From the NCBI GenBank assembly GCA_947627285.1, contig CANQVL010000001.1, positions 148,783-212,782 of the forward strand: a stretch of DNA of 64,000 nucleotides. The letters are read 5' to 3'. The stretch is from an uncultured Oscillospiraceae bacterium (lineage in GTDB: Bacteria; Bacillota; Clostridia; Oscillospirales; Oscillospiraceae). Position numbers and translations under genes: made by a program. The notes under the pieces are model-generated. The model was not told the DNA's origin. It searched no databases and saw only the letters and a list, made by a program, of their open reading frames with translations. Of this stretch, positions 44,823 to 53,017 are shown in pieces; the stretch's first letter is position 1, and each line of letters begins with the position of its first letter.

Positions 44823-45559
44823 GGGGATGATACAGCCCCTTCCGTTATCGTTTTCCACATGGTCTCATACCCCCTTCTGAGGGGTGTCTGAGGGGGGGCC
44901 GAGTACCCTCTTATGCCTATGTAAAGGGGGTCCAATACCCCCTGTGAAGCCCCTCCGACAGCGGTCCCGTTGACCTCCCGGAGGTAATCTCCCAGGGGCA
45001 GGGACGCCAGAACCGGGCAGTCGGACCACCTGTACGCCTTCCCCTCCCAGCTGTAATCGTCCTCCTCCGGCAGTCCCCCGCCGGGGGCGGCGAGTATCTG
45101 GTAGCGCGCCTGGAGCGCGAGCGGGTCGTCGGTTATGAAAAAGGCGCTCTCGCTCCTTGTTATGTCCGCGGTGAGGGTCACCATGGCGGCGGTCCCGTAG
45201 CCGTCGGCGGTGTCGGGATCGCCGCCGCCGGAGACGTAGGAGCGAAGCTCCACCACGCTCCTGCCGTCGCCGTTCAGATCCTCCCCCAACGCCGCAAGCT
45301 CCCGCTCAAGGGCGGAAACGGTGTCCTCCGGCAGTGGGTTTTTGCCCACGTAGGCGAAGATGTAGTCCGGCTTCACCCTGCCGATCCCCAGGGCGTTCCA
45401 CACCATGGACCCCGCCACGCCAATAACCGTCGCGACGGCGACAATGTAGATCATGTGGTAGTGGAGCCAGTTTTTGATTTTTGGCCACCCCTCTAAGGGC
45501 GGGGGCGGCTCGTCGGGCTTCACGTCCCGGTACTTCCATTTCAGGTATTCGCTTGCCAT
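44819..45559 (-). CDS. Single-pass membrane protein of unknown function
   Basis: A 246-residue protein with a short cytosolic part rich in Pro and Glu (KPDEPPPPLEGWPKIKNW), one membrane helix (IYIVAVATVIGVAGSMVW) and a mostly extracytoplasmic domain. It starts one base after the LacI stop and overlaps the lipoprotein gene by four bases. I do not recognise the family. Its position suggests that it works with the lipoprotein and the YesL-like protein as a membrane set within the fructan regulon. Confidence 0.7.
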   Translation of the reverse strand: MASEYLKWKYRDVKPDEPPPPLEGWPKIKNWLHYHMIYIVAVATVIGVAGSMVWNALGIGRVKPDYIFAYVGKNPLPEDTVSALERELAALGEDLNGDGRSVVELRSYVSGGGDPDTADGYGTAAMVTLTADITRSESAFFITDDPLALQARYQILAAPGGGLPEEDDYSWEGKAYRWSDCPVLASLPLGDYLREVNGTAVGGASQGVLDPLYIGIRGYSAPPQTPLRRGYETMWKTITEGAVSSP

Positions 45560-45560
45560 A

Positions 45561-46550
45561 TCACGCCCTTGTGGTGCCGCCGTAGGCGTATGTCACGGGC
45601 AGGCACACCAGCGACGGGGCCTTGCTCAGCCCCTTTTCCAGTATCATGTCAACGCACGTCTCCGCTATCTCCGTGAGCGGCTGGACGATGGTGGAGCAGA
45701 AATAGTCCTGGTCCCCGAAATACTGCGTCCCGTCAAAGCCGATTATCTGCACGTCCTCCGGCACCCTGACGTCCATGGAGCGCAGGGAGCGGACGGTCTG
45801 ATAGGCCAAAGCGTCGGTGACGCAGAATATGCCGTCAAAGTCCAGCTTCCCAGCGTGAAGGTGCTCCCGCAGGAACTCCTCAAAGGCGGAATAGGGCGTG
45901 AAGTCGTCCACCATCTTCAGCGTGTAGGGCACATCAAGCGCCTCGCAGGCGGAGATGAAGCCGTCCTTCCTCTTGTTGGGCTCGTTGGTGAGCTTGGAGC
46001 CGATGCGCATGAAGGCGAGGCTCCGGCAGCCGTTCTCTATGAGCTTCTCCGCCGCCAGCCTCCCGCCGCCGTAGTTATCCGAGCTTACGCAGGGTATCTG
46101 CGCGCCGAAATAGCGGTCGATGGACACAAGCGGCACGCTCTCGGAGACCTTGAGCTCCGGGTTGTAGCTGAGGCATATTATCCCGTCCACCTTCTGCTGC
46201 TCCGCCAAAATGACGTATTCCTGCTCCTGGGCGGGGTCGTAGTCCGTGGCAAACAAAAGCATTCTGTGCTTTCTCGCCGTGAGGGAGCGGTTCAGGCAGT
46301 TTACGAGCTTTGCGAAAAACGGGCTCACGAGATTGGGCACCAGCACCGCCACGGTGTAGGTCTTGTTGGTCTTGAGCCCCTTGGCGTAGGAGTTTACCCG
46401 GTAGTTGAGCTTTGCCACCGCCTCCTCCACCCGCACCCGGTAGCTCTCCCCCACCGGTATGCCGTTCATCACCTTTGACACGGTCCCCAGAGCCACGCCC
46501 GCTTCCCGCGCCACGTCCTTCATTGTGGGGGCGGAAGTTGATTCAGCCAT
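45561..46550 (-). CDS. LacI-family transcriptional repressor
   Basis: A 329-residue LacI/GalR regulator. The helix-turn-helix is TMKDVAREAGVALGTVSKVMNG, the hinge helix includes VEEAVAKLNYRVN, and the periplasmic-binding-like sensor fills the rest. GAGGTGACC precedes the ATG. It heads the operon that ends in fructokinase. Related operator-like dyads lie downstream of its own promoter (O3), of the importer promoter (O2) and of the surface-protein promoter (O1), so it very likely represses all three until a fructan-derived sugar binds. Confidence 0.9.
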   Translation of the reverse strand: MAESTSAPTMKDVAREAGVALGTVSKVMNGIPVGESYRVRVEEAVAKLNYRVNSYAKGLKTNKTYTVAVLVPNLVSPFFAKLVNCLNRSLTARKHRMLLFATDYDPAQEQEYVILAEQQKVDGIICLSYNPELKVSESVPLVSIDRYFGAQIPCVSSDNYGGGRLAAEKLIENGCRSLAFMRIGSKLTNEPNKRKDGFISACEALDVPYTLKMVDDFTPYSAFEEFLREHLHAGKLDFDGIFCVTDALAYQTVRSLRSMDVRVPEDVQIIGFDGTQYFGDQDYFCSTIVQPLTEIAETCVDMILEKGLSKAPSLVCLPVTYAYGGTTRA

Positions 46551-46566
46551 ACGGTCACCTCATTTT

Positions 46567-46592
46567 CGTGAAATGATGTTTTTGATTTCATG
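46567..46592. promoter_or_regulatory. Weaker LacI-type operator O3 (autoregulation)
   Basis: TGAAAT (46569-46574) and ATTTCA (46585-46590) form a spaced dyad between the LacI promoter and start codon. The half ATTTCACG, read on the minus strand, matches one half of O1 and O2 except at one base. Its longer centre makes binding less certain. Confidence 0.45.
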
Positions 46593-46596
46593 AACA

Positions 46597-46625
46597 ATCA
46601 TAGCACATAACTCCGGGTTTGTAAA
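46597..46625 (-). promoter_or_regulatory. Promoter of the LacI operon
   Basis: On the minus strand TTTACA (46620-46625) and TATGAT (46597-46602) are separated by 17 bp. O3 lies immediately downstream. Between this promoter and the importer promoter (46626-46741) the DNA is AT-rich with several GTGAA and TGAAA words, but no gene. Confidence 0.7.
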
Positions 46626-46741
46626 GGGGCTTGTGAAATTTTTATGAAACGTTTTTGTGAATTAATCTTGTGAAATTGCACAATTTGTCCTATGCAGATT
46701 TGTATATCCCTCACAAATTGTGAAGTTTTTGCGAAAAACTA

Positions 46742-46771
46742 TTGACGTTTTACATTGTGGAGTGGTATTCT
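46742..46771 (+). promoter_or_regulatory. Promoter of the fructan importer operon
   Basis: TTGACG (46742-46747) and TATTCT (46766-46771) are 18 bp apart. Operator O2 begins 11 bp after the -10, where a bound repressor would stop initiation. The leader to the GTG start is about 155 nt. Confidence 0.7.
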
Positions 46772-46782
46772 GTAACCGTCCA

Positions 46783-46799
46783 CGAAATATCGTTTCACG
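46783..46799. promoter_or_regulatory. LacI-type operator O2
   Basis: CGAAATATCGTTTCACG shares 15 of 17 positions with O1 and occupies the same place relative to its promoter. The dyad is centred at about 46790. Confidence 0.7.
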
Positions 46800-46934
46800 T
46801 CATTTGCCTCCCTTTCAGGTCACAGGCCGGCGACCCGAATCTGAAAGCTGGCGAAATCCGTGGGGTTCCTTTTCAAGAAACCTTTCACGGCGGTACACAC
46901 CACAACACAATATTATAAGGAGGGAGACCAAAGC

Positions 46935-47870
46935 GTGAGCAATCCCAATCAGGCTGTAAAGGTCAAAAGGCCTCACGGCAAATCCCTTGGGCAAAGGATA
47001 CTGGAGTCCTGGCAGCTGTATGTCCTGCTGCTGATACCGGTCATCATCACCGTAATTTATAAGTACATACCGATGTACGGCATCCAGATAGCCTTCCGGG
47101 ACTACAAGCCGAGCAAGGGCTTCTTCGGGAGCAAATGGGTGGGGCTTGAGTGGTTCGAGAGGTTCTTCACAGCGCCCAACTTCAAGAGGATGATCGTCAA
47201 CACCGTAAAGCTCAGCCTTTACGGGCTCCTGTGGAGCTTCCCCGTACCCATCATTCTGGCGCTGGCGATAAACCAGCTGCGGTTCAAGCGCTTCAAGAGG
47301 GTGGTGCAGACAGTCCTCTACGCCCCCCACTTCATCTCCATCATGGTCGTCTGCGGTATGATCCGCATATTCCTCTCCCCCTACGGCGGGCTTATAAACC
47401 TTATAATCGGCAAGCAGATAGACTTCATGACGGTGCCTGAGGCGTTCAGAACGATATACATAGCCTCGGGCATATGGCAGGACGCGGGCTGGGGCACCAT
47501 AATCTACCTCGCCACCCTCTCCGCCGTTGACCCCGGTCTTTACGAGGCGGCGAAAATCGACGGAGCCTCCATGTTCCAGCGCATTTTGAACATCGACATA
47601 CCGGAGCTCATACCCCAGATAGTTCTCCAGCTCATAATGGCCGCCGGCGGCATAATGAGCGTCGGCTTTGAAAAGGTGTTCCTGCTCCAGACACAGCTCA
47701 ACAAGGCCACATCGGACGTCATTGCGGTGTACGTTTACGAGCAGGGTATTGTGGACCACGCTTACAGCTATTCCACGGCGATAGGCTTGTTCAACACGGT
47801 CATCAACATCATATTGCTGGTGATAGTCAACAAGATAGCCAAAAAAGCCGCGGACGTCAGCTTCGTTTGA
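46935..47870 (+). CDS. ABC importer permease, LplB-like
   Basis: A 311-residue permease with six predicted helices and the coupling loop EAAKIDGASMFQRILN. The pattern YKYIPMYGIQIAFRDYKPSKGFFGSKWVG is typical of LplB/YtcP-type importers of complex sugars. The GTG at 46935 is chosen because AAGGAGGG lies just upstream; a longer frame from an ATG at 46860 lacks a ribosome site. It is followed 15 bp later by its partner permease. Confidence 0.9.
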   Translation: MSNPNQAVKVKRPHGKSLGQRILESWQLYVLLLIPVIITVIYKYIPMYGIQIAFRDYKPSKGFFGSKWVGLEWFERFFTAPNFKRMIVNTVKLSLYGLLWSFPVPIILALAINQLRFKRFKRVVQTVLYAPHFISIMVVCGMIRIFLSPYGGLINLIIGKQIDFMTVPEAFRTIYIASGIWQDAGWGTIIYLATLSAVDPGLYEAAKIDGASMFQRILNIDIPELIPQIVLQLIMAAGGIMSVGFEKVFLLQTQLNKATSDVIAVYVYEQGIVDHAYSYSTAIGLFNTVINIILLVIVNKIAKKAADVSFV

Positions 47871-47885
47871 TGGGAGGAGAGTAAT

Positions 47886-48776
47886 ATGGAAACCAAAACA
47901 AGATCCCACGGCCTCTCCGACAAGGTCAGCGACATCATACTTGTCACTCTTTGCGTGCTGATACTCATAATAGTGGCGTATCCGCTCTACTACGTGCTGG
48001 TGGCATCCGTCTCGGACCCCTATGAGGTCTACGGCGGCAAGACCTTCCTTCTGCCCAGCAAATTCACCCTTGAAGGGTACACGGCGGTATTCGCAAACAA
48101 GAACCTGTTCCGGGGCTTCGGAAACTCCGTGCTCTACACGGTGGTGGGAACGCTTTTCTCCGTGGTGATGATATACATCGTCGCCTTCCCCCTCTCCCGC
48201 AAGAACCTCCCCGGCAGGACCGCCATCTCCATCTTCTTCATCATCACCATGTACTTCGGCGGCGGACTTATCCCCACGTACCTGGTGGTACGCGACACGG
48301 GGCTTCTGGAAAACATGTGGGCGCTGTTCCTGCCCGGAGGCGTCGCCGTGGGCAACGTCATAATCGTCAGGAACTTCTTTGAGCACAACATCCCCTCGGA
48401 GCTGATGGAGGCCGCCGCCATTGACGGCGCGGACGACTTCACCACCTTCTTCCGCATAGTGGTGCCCCTGAGCCGTCCCATCATGGCGGTCATGGTGGTC
48501 TTCTCCATGGTGGCCTTCTGGAACGACTGGTTCACGGCCCTCATCTACCTCAACAAGTCCCAGTACCCCTTCCCACTGGTGCTCCGGGGCATACTCATCA
48601 CCACAGAGGCGATGAAGGACATGTGGAGCGGCATGAGCTACGCCGACGCCAACAGGATGGCGGAGCTTGTTAAATTCGCCGCGATGATCGTGGCGGCGGT
48701 GCCGATGCTCGTCATCTACCCCTTCGTGCAGAAATACTTCGAGCAGGGCTTCATGACCGGGGCCGTCAAGGGCTGA
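47886..48776 (+). CDS. ABC importer permease, YtcP-like
   Basis: A 296-residue permease with six predicted helices and the loop EAAAIDGADDFTTFFR. Its opening VSDIILVTLCVLILIIVAYPLYYVL is typical of YtcP-type carbohydrate permeases. GGGAGGAG precedes the ATG. It forms the membrane channel together with the LplB-like protein for the binding lipoprotein encoded next. Confidence 0.9.
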   Translation: METKTRSHGLSDKVSDIILVTLCVLILIIVAYPLYYVLVASVSDPYEVYGGKTFLLPSKFTLEGYTAVFANKNLFRGFGNSVLYTVVGTLFSVVMIYIVAFPLSRKNLPGRTAISIFFIITMYFGGGLIPTYLVVRDTGLLENMWALFLPGGVAVGNVIIVRNFFEHNIPSELMEAAAIDGADDFTTFFRIVVPLSRPIMAVMVVFSMVAFWNDWFTALIYLNKSQYPFPLVLRGILITTEAMKDMWSGMSYADANRMAELVKFAAMIVAAVPMLVIYPFVQKYFEQGFMTGAVKG

Positions 48777-48881
48777 GCTTCAGCTTCAAAAGCATTATAC
48801 ATCAAAGTTAAGCAAATGTCAAGTAAAAAATACGTAATATTAATTCATTTTTTACATCAATTCTGATCAAGGAGAATTATC

Positions 48882-50537
48882 ATGAAAGCTTCACCGAAAA
48901 AGGTACTTTCCCTTGTCCTGGCGCTGTGCACGGTCCTTTGCGTCCTTGCCTCCTGCAACAAGCAGACGAGTAAGGACTCGGACCAGACGGACTTCACCAT
49001 TCTGGGCGGAATGTCCACCCTCAGCTCCGGCTACGACTCCAACCCCCTGATGGAGAAGCTCGCCGAGGACGCGGGCGTCACCATCGAGTGGGACCTGATG
49101 ACCGACTCCCTGGGTGAGATCGTGGGCACCCGCATCGGCGGCGGACAGCTGCCCGACGCCTTCATCGCCGTGAACTTCAGTCAGAGCGACATCACGGAGT
49201 ACGGCGAGGACGAGACATTTATTGACCTGACCGACTACATAACCCCGGAGATCATGCCCAACCTCTCCGCCATTTTGGAGGAGTATCCGGAGATCCGCTC
49301 CGCCATCACCATGGCTGACGGGAAGATCTACGGACTGCCCTCCGCCGAGATGATGGGCACCGCCCAGATCGGCGCCGAGGACAACTACGGCATCTACTCC
49401 ATCCCCGAATTTATGTACATCAACAAGACCTGGCTCGACGAGCTGGGGCTCCCCATGCCCACCAACCTCACGGAGCTCCACGACGTGCTTGTGGCATTCA
49501 AGGAAAACGACATGGCGACTAAGAACGGCAACGCCGCCGGAATGACCATCCCCTTCTCCTCCGGCTATGACCAGTGGTGCTGGGGCCAGGAGATGCTCTA
49601 CGCGGGCTTCGGCTTCACCAACTTCACCAACGACGTGTGCGCGGACCTGATGGTAAACGAGAACGGGGAGGTCTACTTTGCCTCCTCCCAGGAGAATTAC
49701 CGGGACGCGGTGACCTACATCCACGACTGGTTCGCCGAGGGGCTCATGGATCTGGAGATGTTCTCCCAGTCCCAGAGCCAGTTCATAGCCAAGGGCACCG
49801 CCGGGCGCATCGGCGTCCTCACCTACTGGGAGGCGCCTGAGATACTTGGAAAGTTTGCCGACGACTACGTGTTCCTGCCGCCCCTCAAGGGGCCCGAGGG
49901 CACTGAGTACGCCGACACCTGCGAGGTGAATATCCGCGCCAACCCCGCCGTCACCTCCGGCAACCTGAATATCACCTCCGCCTGCGGCAATCCGGAGCTT
50001 CTGTGCCGGTACTTTGACCAGTGGTACGACGGCGAGGTGGTCATGCAGCTCCAGTACGGACCCATCGGCATCTACTTCTCCGAGGAGAAGGACGAGAACG
50101 GCGTGTGGGTGCCCCTCAGCAACGAGGAGGCCCAGAGCCGCTTCGGTAAGAGCTCCGGCGAGCTCAAGGGACAGTATGAGGTCTACGGTCCCAGGCTCAT
50201 ACTCCCCGAGTATTACAACCACATCTTCTACAACGAGGAGCGCGCCACACAGCGCCTGGAGTACCTGGAAAACGACTGGCTGCCCTACTCCCACAACAGG
50301 AATTACTACCCCCTGGACGTGACCTTCACCGCCGACGAGCTTGACACCATCGACCGCTACAAGGCGGACTTCGTGGGACAGGTGGCGGAGTACGAGGGGC
50401 GCTGGATCAAGGACGGCGGGCCCACCGACGAGGAGTGGAACGAGTATCTCACGATCCTTGAGGACAACTGCGGCATGAACAAGCTGCTCAGCGTCTATCA
50501 GGACGCCTACGACAGGTACACCGCCGCCGCGAAGTGA
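48882..50537 (+). CDS. Extracellular sugar-binding lipoprotein, LipO-like
   Basis: A 551-residue lipoprotein (lipobox CVLASC; lipid Cys at residue 24) of the large solute-binding group used with LplB/YtcP permeases. It has many aromatic residues expected to stack on sugars, such as WCWGQEMLYAGFGF. AAGGAG precedes the ATG. The 105-bp gap after the permease gene has no hairpin, so the three importer genes are likely co-transcribed. The fructan context suggests fructo-oligosaccharides as ligand. Confidence 0.87.
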   Translation: MKASPKKVLSLVLALCTVLCVLASCNKQTSKDSDQTDFTILGGMSTLSSGYDSNPLMEKLAEDAGVTIEWDLMTDSLGEIVGTRIGGGQLPDAFIAVNFSQSDITEYGEDETFIDLTDYITPEIMPNLSAILEEYPEIRSAITMADGKIYGLPSAEMMGTAQIGAEDNYGIYSIPEFMYINKTWLDELGLPMPTNLTELHDVLVAFKENDMATKNGNAAGMTIPFSSGYDQWCWGQEMLYAGFGFTNFTNDVCADLMVNENGEVYFASSQENYRDAVTYIHDWFAEGLMDLEMFSQSQSQFIAKGTAGRIGVLTYWEAPEILGKFADDYVFLPPLKGPEGTEYADTCEVNIRANPAVTSGNLNITSACGNPELLCRYFDQWYDGEVVMQLQYGPIGIYFSEEKDENGVWVPLSNEEAQSRFGKSSGELKGQYEVYGPRLILPEYYNHIFYNEERATQRLEYLENDWLPYSHNRNYYPLDVTFTADELDTIDRYKADFVGQVAEYEGRWIKDGGPTDEEWNEYLTILEDNCGMNKLLSVYQDAYDRYTAAAK

Positions 50538-50571
50538 TCCATACAAATACCGGCGCGAAACAAAACATCTT

Positions 50572-50603
50572 GAGCCGCCCCCGGCAAAAGGGGCGGCTCT
50601 TTG
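50572..50603 (+). terminator. Attenuator-type hairpin between importer and GH32 genes
   Basis: A perfect 10-bp GC stem (50572-50581 with 50590-50599) is followed by a short TCTTT. The weak U-tract suggests partial read-through into the GH32 gene, which would lower enzyme relative to importer. Confidence 0.65.
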
Positions 50604-50626
50604 GGAAATATCGGAGGATAAAGGAA

Positions 50627-52114
50627 ATGACAAGCGAGCTTCTGGAGAGGGCACGGAAATACGAGGACCGGTACGGGGCGTACATATCCGGAGCGGAGCG
50701 CCCGGCGTTCCATCTGTCGCCGAGGGTGGGGTGGATGAACGACCCCAACGGGTTTTCGTTTTACAAGGGGGAGTACCACCTTTTTTACCAGTACCACCCC
50801 TACTCCACCAAGTGGGGGCCCATGCACTGGGGACACGCGGTGAGCCGCGACATGCTCAGGTGGGAGTATCTGCCCGCGGCGCTGGCTCCCGACGAGGATT
50901 ACGACGACGCGGGGTGCTTTTCCGGCTCGGCGCTGGAGCTCCCCGACGGGCGTCAGCTATTGATGTACACGGGCGTTCGCAGCCACATGGATGAGGACGG
51001 GGTGCGCAGGGACCTGCAGACCCAGTGCCTCGCCGTGGGCGACGGGCTCAACTACGAAAAGACGGGGGCGAACCCCGTTATCGACGGGAAGGACATACCG
51101 GAGGGCTTCAACGTCCACGATTTCCGCGACCCCAAGATGTTCAGTATGCCCCAGGGCGGCTACGGCTGTGTGGTGGGGTGCAGAACGGAGGACGGCAGCG
51201 GGTCGGTGCTTCTCTTTGAGAGCGGCGACGGCTTCAACTGGCGGTTCGTCACCGTGCTGGACAGGTGCTACAACGAGTTTGGGCGCATGTGGGAGTGCCC
51301 GGACTTCTTTGAGCTGGACGGGCACCAGATCCTGGCGGTGAGCCCGCAGGATATGAGCGCCGTGGGGCTGGAGTTCCACAACGGGGACTGCACCATGTTC
51401 CTCATTGGGGATTACGACAGGGAAAAGAGGAGCTTTGAGCGGCGGAACGTCCAGGCGGTGGACTACGGGCTTGATTTTTACGCGCCCCAGACGCTTTTGG
51501 CGCCGGACGGACGGAGGATAGTCATCGGGTGGATGCAAAACTGGGACACCAGCGTCTCCCGCCCCGAGGACAAGTGGTTTGGGCAGATGACGCTTCCGCG
51601 GGAGCTGTCCTACAGGGACGGGCGGGTGATACAAAACCCGGTGCGGGAGCTGGAGAGTCTGCACGGGAGAAGGGTCAGCTACTCGGATATACCGGTCCAG
51701 GAGGAGCTGACGCTCCGGGGGGTCTACGGGCGGACCATCGACATGACGGTGACGGTGCGGCCCCGCAGTGAGTGCGGGTACACCAGCTTCCGCATGAAGG
51801 TGGCCTCCGGCAGTCAGCACTACACCTCCATAACCTACACTCCCCTGACCAGCACCCTGCGGGTGAGCCGCGACCACTCCGGCACGAACAGGGACTTTGT
51901 CCACGTGAGGGAGTGCTTCGTGCGCGACCGGGGCGGGGAGATAAAGCTGAGGGTGATACTCGACCGCTTCTCGGCGGAGATATTCGTAAACGACGGCGAA
52001 CAGGCGGTGACCCTCACCTTCCACACGCCCCTTTCCGCCGACGGCATAAGCTTCCAGTCCCAGGGCAAGACCGTGATAAACGTGGAGAAGTACGACATCG
52101 TGACGGGGGCGTAA
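50627..52114 (+). CDS. GH32 fructan or sucrose(-6-phosphate) hydrolase
   Basis: A 495-residue GH32 enzyme without signal peptide. The nucleophile Asp is in WMNDPNGFSFYKGEYHLFYQ near residue 38, the transition-state Asp in FRDPKMF near 167 and the acid/base Glu in WECPDFFEL near 223. A C-terminal beta-sandwich (about 340-495) follows. It resembles cytoplasmic beta-fructofuranosidases that cut imported fructo-oligosaccharides or sucrose phosphate. Phosphate specificity cannot be judged; the ABC (not PTS) importer suggests non-phosphorylated substrate. The ATG at 50627 follows GGAGG and AAAGGAA; a longer frame from 50534 runs through the hairpin and is rejected. Confidence 0.9.
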   Translation: MTSELLERARKYEDRYGAYISGAERPAFHLSPRVGWMNDPNGFSFYKGEYHLFYQYHPYSTKWGPMHWGHAVSRDMLRWEYLPAALAPDEDYDDAGCFSGSALELPDGRQLLMYTGVRSHMDEDGVRRDLQTQCLAVGDGLNYEKTGANPVIDGKDIPEGFNVHDFRDPKMFSMPQGGYGCVVGCRTEDGSGSVLLFESGDGFNWRFVTVLDRCYNEFGRMWECPDFFELDGHQILAVSPQDMSAVGLEFHNGDCTMFLIGDYDREKRSFERRNVQAVDYGLDFYAPQTLLAPDGRRIVIGWMQNWDTSVSRPEDKWFGQMTLPRELSYRDGRVIQNPVRELESLHGRRVSYSDIPVQEELTLRGVYGRTIDMTVTVRPRSECGYTSFRMKVASGSQHYTSITYTPLTSTLRVSRDHSGTNRDFVHVRECFVRDRGGEIKLRVILDRFSAEIFVNDGEQAVTLTFHTPLSADGISFQSQGKTVINVEKYDIVTGA

Positions 52115-52136
52115 GGGAGATTTTGACAAGATAAAA

Positions 52137-52162
52137 CCCCGCCGGTCATAGGACCGGCGGGG
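52137..52162 (+). terminator. Terminator after the GH32 gene
   Basis: A perfect 11-bp stem (52137-52147 with 52152-52162) around ATAG lies 22 bp after the GH32 stop. GGCGGTCTTT follows, so the U-tract is short. It probably ends the fructan operon. Confidence 0.7.
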
Positions 52163-52189
52163 CGGTCTTTGCCGAAGGCAAAGGCCGTA

Positions 52190-52253
52190 TACCCGCACAT
52201 CTAATGAAAACGGAACCGCAAAAGCGGTTCCGTTTTCATTAGATGTGCGGGTA
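52190..52253. repeat. 30-bp perfect inverted repeat overlapping the tRNA-Leu end
   Basis: Positions 52190-52219 are the exact reverse complement of 52224-52253, with an AAAA loop. The inner part, read on the minus strand, has the form of a tRNA terminator (GC stem followed by TTTT). The outer eight bases of the right arm are the last bases of the tRNA-Leu fragment, so the tRNA end is present here in both orientations. Confidence 0.8.
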
Positions 52254-52294
52254 GTGGGACTTGAACCCACACGGTATTGCCACAGGAACCTAAA
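52246..52294 (-). tRNA. 3' fragment of tRNA-Leu(UAG), probable attachment-site remnant
   Basis: Read on the minus strand, the sequence starts with an anticodon loop TTTAGGT (anticodon TAG, 52288-52294). It continues with the 3' anticodon stem TCCTG, a class-II variable arm, the T arm (GTGGG-TTCAAGT-CCCAC, 52254-52270) and the acceptor strand TACCCGC plus discriminator A (52246-52253). The 5' half is absent: the bases that should pair with TCCTG are GCACC, and no D arm lies upstream. The break falls exactly at the anticodon loop, a usual crossover position for tRNA-targeting integrases. It is not a functional gene. Confidence 0.75.
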
Positions 52295-52320
52295 GGTGCT
52301 GTGACCTTGGTGAAACAGCG

Positions 52321-53013
52321 TCACTTGTTGAGCTTGCACTGCCGGTTGCGCTCGATGAGGATGTTTCCGGCCTTCTCGGCAAGGGCCAGAGCCGATGCCT
52401 TGTCGCCGTCCACAACGGCCTTTTGCAGCTCGTCAACGCAGGAGGCGAGGTCAGATTCAATCTCGCTGATGGCGGGACTGCTGACGGGGTCAGAGTAGCG
52501 CAGAGCCTCCGACACCTTTGCGACGGCCTTCCTTGTTTCCTCGTCCTGGGCAATTCCGGGGAGAGACGACGCCTTGGACTGTATGGAGCGCATAACGGAC
52601 ACATTGGCTTTAAGGACGGTATCCTGCCGCTCAATTTCGTCTCTTGTTATATCGGTCGCAATGAGGCCGACAACAGCGGCGCCAAAAACAACAATATAAG
52701 CAAGTAACGGTATCCATAACTTAACGTTTTCGGCAAGCGCCATAAAAACAACGCTTAATACCACCTGGGCTATGAGATACACAAATCCGACTCTGGCGAT
52801 CGGAAAGCCGTAAAACCGGCTTTTTGCGTCCCTGTCGCCGCCAAAGGCGGTACGGACCACATAGACCTGGGCCGCCAGCGCCAGGAGAGTGAATACAAAG
52901 CTGACCCAAAATATCGCGTTATTACGCTGAAACGGAACAAGGAAAACAACCGCGCAGTATACCAATGTAAGTACGGCGAGAACTATTGATCCCTGGATCT
53001 GATGCTTTTTCAT
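52321..53013 (-). CDS. Small four-helix membrane protein with cytosolic helical tail
   Basis: A 230-residue protein with about four membrane helices in its first 130 residues and a helical, charged C-terminal region (about 135-230; QDTVLKANVSVMRSIQSK, LASCVDELQKAVVDGDKASALA). The start at 53013 has GGGAGGG upstream and lies 4 bp after the SPFH gene stop, so the pair is co-translated; an upstream frame start at 53127 lies inside that gene. I do not recognise the family. Its place suggests that it is a membrane partner of the SPFH protein. Confidence 0.72.
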   Translation of the reverse strand: MKKHQIQGSIVLAVLTLVYCAVVFLVPFQRNNAIFWVSFVFTLLALAAQVYVVRTAFGGDRDAKSRFYGFPIARVGFVYLIAQVVLSVVFMALAENVKLWIPLLAYIVVFGAAVVGLIATDITRDEIERQDTVLKANVSVMRSIQSKASSLPGIAQDEETRKAVAKVSEALRYSDPVSSPAISEIESDLASCVDELQKAVVDGDKASALALAEKAGNILIERNRQCKLNK

Positions 53014-53017
53014 ATTG

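Noticed and set aside
46636..46650. Possible CcpA cre site (TGAAACGTTTTTG)
   Set aside because: The second half does not match the cre consensus, and many TGAAA/GTGAA words occur in this AT-rich gap.
46815..48386. A 523-codon open frame on the minus strand opposite the two permeases
   Set aside because: The translation is His/Val/Asp-rich without domains, and the plus-strand permeases have clear motifs and ribosome sites. It is an antisense shadow, as are the long frames opposite the GH3 gene (18240-19853) and the binding protein gene (48891-50654).
52190..52253. Terminal inverted repeat of an insertion sequence
   Set aside because: The arms are only four bases apart, with no transposase between or beside them.
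52246..52330. Complete tRNA-Leu gene
   Set aside because: No D arm or 5' acceptor strand exists upstream on the minus strand, and the 5' anticodon-stem bases do not pair.
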